Source: Ramlibacter sp. (GTDB lineage Bacteria > Pseudomonadota > Gammaproteobacteria > Burkholderiales > Burkholderiaceae_C). Taken from it: DNA of 17,844 nt. Position numbers and translations under genes: made by a program. Every line of letters starts with the position of its first letter. Positions within the stretch are counted from its first letter, which is position 1. Shown here piece by piece: positions 15,534-17,844 of the stretch. The DNA lies in NCBI GenBank assembly GCA_025351615.1, contig JANXVP010000181.1:1-17844 (forward strand), in the 5' to 3' direction. The notes below the pieces were generated by a model. It saw only the letters and a program-made list of their open reading frames with translations. It made no database searches and was not told the origin of the DNA.

Positions 15534-17579
15534 TCAGATCGCCAGTGGATCGACGTCCACCGCCCAGCGGATCAGTCCCTTTTCCCTGGTGGCCTGCAGC
15601 ACCGGATGCCACGCCGCGAGGAAGCGCTGCAGCACCCCGCGCGAAGCGCTTTCGACCAGTATCTGGGCCCGCTCGACGTTAGCCACGCGCTGCACGGTCA
15701 TCGGCACTGCCGAATACAGGGTCACGCTGCCCGCTCCTTCCAGGCCGGCGGCCGCCGCCGCCGCGGAGGCGAGAAAGGCCTGGGCCGCCTCCTGGGTCCG
15801 TGCGTCTGCGCGCACCAGCGCCTGGTAGCCGAAAGGGGGCATGCCCGCTTGCTCGCGCTCGGCCAGTTGCTGGGACGCGAAGGCAGGGTAGTCGTGCTTG
15901 CGCAGGGCGGTGAACAACGGGTGGCGCGGATGCCAGGTCTGGACCCACATTTCGCTGTTTCCGGACCGGGCACCGTCGCGGCCGGCCCGGCCGGCTGCCT
16001 GCATCAGCAAGCCGAACAGCCGTTCCGGCGCCCGGAAGTCGGAGGAAAAAAGCGCCGAATCGGCGTTCAGCGCTGCCACCAGCGTGATGCGCCGGAAGTC
16101 GTGCCCCTTGGTGATCATCTGCGTGCCCACCAGCACGTCCACTTCGCCGGCGTGCACCTGCGCCAGCTGGGACTCGAGCGAGCCCTTCAGCCGCGTGCTG
16201 TCTGCATCCATGCGCGCGATCCGCACCGGCTCGCCGCCGGGCCGCCGTTCGCCCGCCAGCAACTCGGCCAGGTTCTCCTCCAGCCGCTCGGTGCCCCGGC
16301 CCACCGGAGCAATGTCCACGTTGCCGCAGACCGGGCATGCGCGCGGCACCCGCTCGGTGTAACCGCAGTGGTGACAACGCAGCGTGCGGTCGATCTTGTG
16401 GAAGACGCGGAACGCGCTGCAGTTCGGGCACTCGCTCTTCCAGTCGCAGGATGTGCAGGCAAGAACCGGCGCATAACCGCGCCGGTTCAGGAACACCAGC
16501 GACTGCTCGCCCCGGGCGACACGGGCGCTGATCGCTGCCAGCAGCTGCGGCGAAAACACCGTCTTGTGCGGCTGCAGGTTCATGTCAACGAGGCGCACCG
16601 ATGGCAGTTGCGCCGCGCCGACCCGGGACGGCATCTCCAGCAGCCGGTAGCGCCCCCGCTCGCAGGCGTGCCAGCTCTCCAGGGACGGGGTCGCCGAGCC
16701 GAGCAGCACTTTGGCACCCTCCAGCCGGCCCCGGTACACGGCCAGGTCGCGCGCCGAATAGCGCGCGCCTTCCTGCTGCTTGTAACTGGGGTCGTGCTCT
16801 TCGTCGACCACGATCAGCCGCAGCCGCGGCATCGATGCCAGCACCGCCATGCGCGTTCCGAGCACCACCCTGGCCGTGCCGGCATGGGCCGCCAGCCAGC
16901 TTCGCAGCCGCTGCGGATGGGTCATGCCGCTGTGAAGCGAGACCACATCGCTGGCCCCGAAGCGAGCGACGAAGCGCTGTTCCAGCTGGGGTGTCAGATT
17001 GATTTCCGGCACCATGACCAGCGCCTGGGCCTGCGGGTCGGCCGCGAACAGGCGCTGGACCGCCTGCAGATAGACCTCGGTTTTGCCGCTGCCGGTGGCG
17101 CCGAAAAGCAGAAAGCAGCCCGTGCCTGCCTCCACCGCGGCAAGGGCTTGCTGCTGCTCCGGCGTCGGCTCCTGCGTGGCTGGCGGCGGCGTTCCCTGCG
17201 CATCGGGCGCTGGCCGTTTCACGCGCCTGGCGAGTTGCTGTGCGTTCAGATCCCTCAGCTGGGGGGGCAGGGCGGCCAGGGCCACCTCCCCGAGTCCTCG
17301 CTGGTAATAATTTGCGGTGAAGCTCACCAGCTGCCGCCAACGTGGGCCCAGCGGGTCCAGCCCGGTCAGAACGCCCGCGACTTGCTTGAGGTCGGCGGAC
17401 TCGGGGCGACCGGCAGCGCTGTCCTGCGCGTCCCAGACCACGCCCAGGACTTCCCGGCGGCCCAGGGGGACGCGAACAAGTGTTCCCGGCGCGAGTGGAA
17501 ACTCACTTCGGTAGCTCAACGGCCCACCCAGCGAACTGTGGGCTGGCATCGGCACCACAACGCTCAGGCTGAGGCTCAC
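15534..17579 (-). CDS. priA: Primosomal replication restart helicase PriA
   Basis: PriA recognises stalled forks and D-loops, unwinds the lagging strand and loads the replicative helicase through the primosome. The 681-residue protein is slightly shorter than E. coli PriA (732). The N-terminal 3'-DNA-binding domain covers about 1-100 (VVVPMPAHSSLGGPLSY, VRVPLGRREVLGVVW). The helicase core has Walker A GATGSGKT with Lys166, the DEEH box, GSATPSLE, and motifs V-VI (GTQMITKGHDF, QAAGRAGRDG). The zinc-binding insertion has all eight cysteines: 375, 378, 384, 387, 402, 405, 415 and 418. The start is a GTG at 17579 that places the N-terminal domain as in the family; no clear ribosome site is visible. 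Confidence 0.96.
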   Translation of the reverse strand: MSLSLSVVVPMPAHSSLGGPLSYRSEFPLAPGTLVRVPLGRREVLGVVWDAQDSAAGRPESADLKQVAGVLTGLDPLGPRWRQLVSFTANYYQRGLGEVALAALPPQLRDLNAQQLARRVKRPAPDAQGTPPPATQEPTPEQQQALAAVEAGTGCFLLFGATGSGKTEVYLQAVQRLFAADPQAQALVMVPEINLTPQLEQRFVARFGASDVVSLHSGMTHPQRLRSWLAAHAGTARVVLGTRMAVLASMPRLRLIVVDEEHDPSYKQQEGARYSARDLAVYRGRLEGAKVLLGSATPSLESWHACERGRYRLLEMPSRVGAAQLPSVRLVDMNLQPHKTVFSPQLLAAISARVARGEQSLVFLNRRGYAPVLACTSCDWKSECPNCSAFRVFHKIDRTLRCHHCGYTERVPRACPVCGNVDIAPVGRGTERLEENLAELLAGERRPGGEPVRIARMDADSTRLKGSLESQLAQVHAGEVDVLVGTQMITKGHDFRRITLVAALNADSALFSSDFRAPERLFGLLMQAAGRAGRDGARSGNSEMWVQTWHPRHPLFTALRKHDYPAFASQQLAEREQAGMPPFGYQALVRADARTQEAAQAFLASAAAAAAGLEGAGSVTLYSAVPMTVQRVANVERAQILVESASRGVLQRFLAAWHPVLQATREKGLIRWAVDVDPLAI

Positions 17580-17674
17580 GACAATGCGCGGTTAGCCGCT
17601 TGTGTTGAGGTGTTCTGGCGAAACATCGGCTAAGTCTTTGATTCCTATATGGATTGAAGATGAAGCCCAATTTT

Positions 17675-17695
17675 TGTGGATAACTTTGTTGACAA
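17675..17695 (-). promoter_or_regulatory. DnaA-box-like pair upstream of priA
   Basis: TGTGGATAA at 17675-17683 is the exact reverse complement of the consensus DnaA box TTATCCACA. A second, weaker match, TGTTGACAA at 17687-17695, agrees at seven of nine positions and is in the same orientation 12 bases away, near one helical turn. The box centre is about 100 bases upstream of the priA start. Confidence 0.5.
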
Positions 17696-17715
17696 CCCGG
17701 TCCGAAGCGTCGCAA

Positions 17716-17734
17716 AGCCTTGAGGCTCAAGGCT
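17716..17734. repeat. Perfect 19-bp dyad
   Basis: The arms AGCCTTGAG (17716-17724) and CTCAAGGCT (17726-17734) are exact reverse complements around a single G. There is no adjacent T-tract on either strand, so a terminator is less likely than a protein-binding site. Confidence 0.5.
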
Positions 17735-17768
17735 CCTGCTGGAATGCCCGTAAAAAGTGCAGAGAAAT

Positions 17769-17820
17769 AAACCCAATGAAATCAACGGCTTGCATTCGCT
17801 ATGGGTTTTGTAGCAAGCCG
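17769..17820. repeat. Interleaved inverted repeats (possible pseudoknot)
   Basis: The arms are AAACCCA (17769-17775) with TGGGTTT (17802-17808), and CGGCTTGC (17786-17793) with GCAAGCCG (17813-17820). They interleave as A-B-A'-B', the geometry of an H-type pseudoknot with connectors of 10, 8 and 4 bases. No known RNA family was recognised. Confidence 0.35.
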
Positions 17821-17844
17821 GAGCACCAGGGGGCTGTTGTGCAG

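Larger units (their letters stand above)
17580..17844. other. Non-coding, AT-richer region upstream of priA
   Basis: These 265 bases contain no convincing gene on either strand; the one open frame continuing upstream of priA (to 17730, minus) has no family features. The stretch is clearly richer in A and T than the rest of the window. It holds DnaA-box-like sequences, a 19-bp dyad and interleaved inverted repeats, listed separately. The priA promoter should lie here, but I could not single out convincing promoter hexamers. Confidence 0.6.

Noticed and set aside
15528..17633. Long plus-strand open frame (about 700 codons) antisense to priA
   Set aside because: It covers priA base for base and has no recognisable domains. 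It is explained by third-position GC bias.
17503..17730. Short minus-strand open frame upstream of and overlapping the priA start
   Set aside because: It is in a different frame from PriA, has no family similarity and crosses the AT-richer regulatory region.
1..17844. CRISPR arrays, transfer RNAs, ribosomal RNAs, insertion sequences or prophage genes
   Set aside because: No regularly spaced direct repeats, cloverleaf structures, transposase motifs or phage-like proteins were seen. The palindromic repeats are too few and too scattered for a CRISPR array.

Overview
The window is a compact, GC-rich bacterial chromosome segment carrying 16 protein-coding genes, one of them cut by the left edge. 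The gene content points to a Gram-negative proteobacterium, most likely a betaproteobacterium. It has type IV pilus retraction ATPases (pilT and pilU) with a cyclic-nucleotide-binding protein between them, a yggS/pilT divergent pair, a yraN-diaA-BON lipoprotein block divergent from rsmI, and priA. This placement comes from gene order and protein similarity remembered from known families, not from a database search. I see no tRNA, rRNA, CRISPR array, transposase or phage gene.

Left part (1-7677), central carbon and nitrogen metabolism. A biotin-carrier/carboxyltransferase fusion gene runs leftwards off the window. Divergent from it is an asparaginase II-type gene followed 11 nt later by arginase. 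Converging on these are a small acidic low-complexity protein and a two-domain PutA (proline to glutamate). Glycerol kinase is divergent from putA. Asparaginase, arginase and PutA feed asparagine, arginine and proline towards aspartate, ornithine and glutamate, so the region reads as an amino-acid catabolism neighbourhood.

Middle part (7757-12849). A secreted Met-rich DUF3617 protein overlaps the end of yggs (PLP homeostasis) by 35 bp, tail to tail. Divergent from yggS is a four-gene same-strand run: pilT, a cNMP-binding-domain protein, pilU, and a 3-hydroxyisobutyrate dehydrogenase-family oxidoreductase. Gaps are 37, 33 and 8 nt, so this is probably one operon for twitching-motility retraction and its control.

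Right part (12850-17844). yraN, diaA and a two-BON-domain lipoprotein (DolP-like) form a leftward operon. rsmI starts on the opposite strand at the same base as yraN. rsmI converges on priA. The last 265 bases, upstream of priA, are non-coding as far as I can see and visibly AT-richer. They hold a consensus DnaA-box sequence plus two dyad structures.

The most distinctive feature is a dispersed family of short palindromic repeats (five copies: 548-581, 2552-2577, 12873-12900, 15445-15472, 15500-15530), all at gene borders. Two copies form the C-terminal codons of a gene, and in rsmI the stop codon lies in the repeat's hairpin loop. I found no convincing evidence of a wholly new multi-gene system. 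The best leads are the repeat-derived C-termini, the acidic small protein, and the cNMP-binding partner of PilT/PilU.
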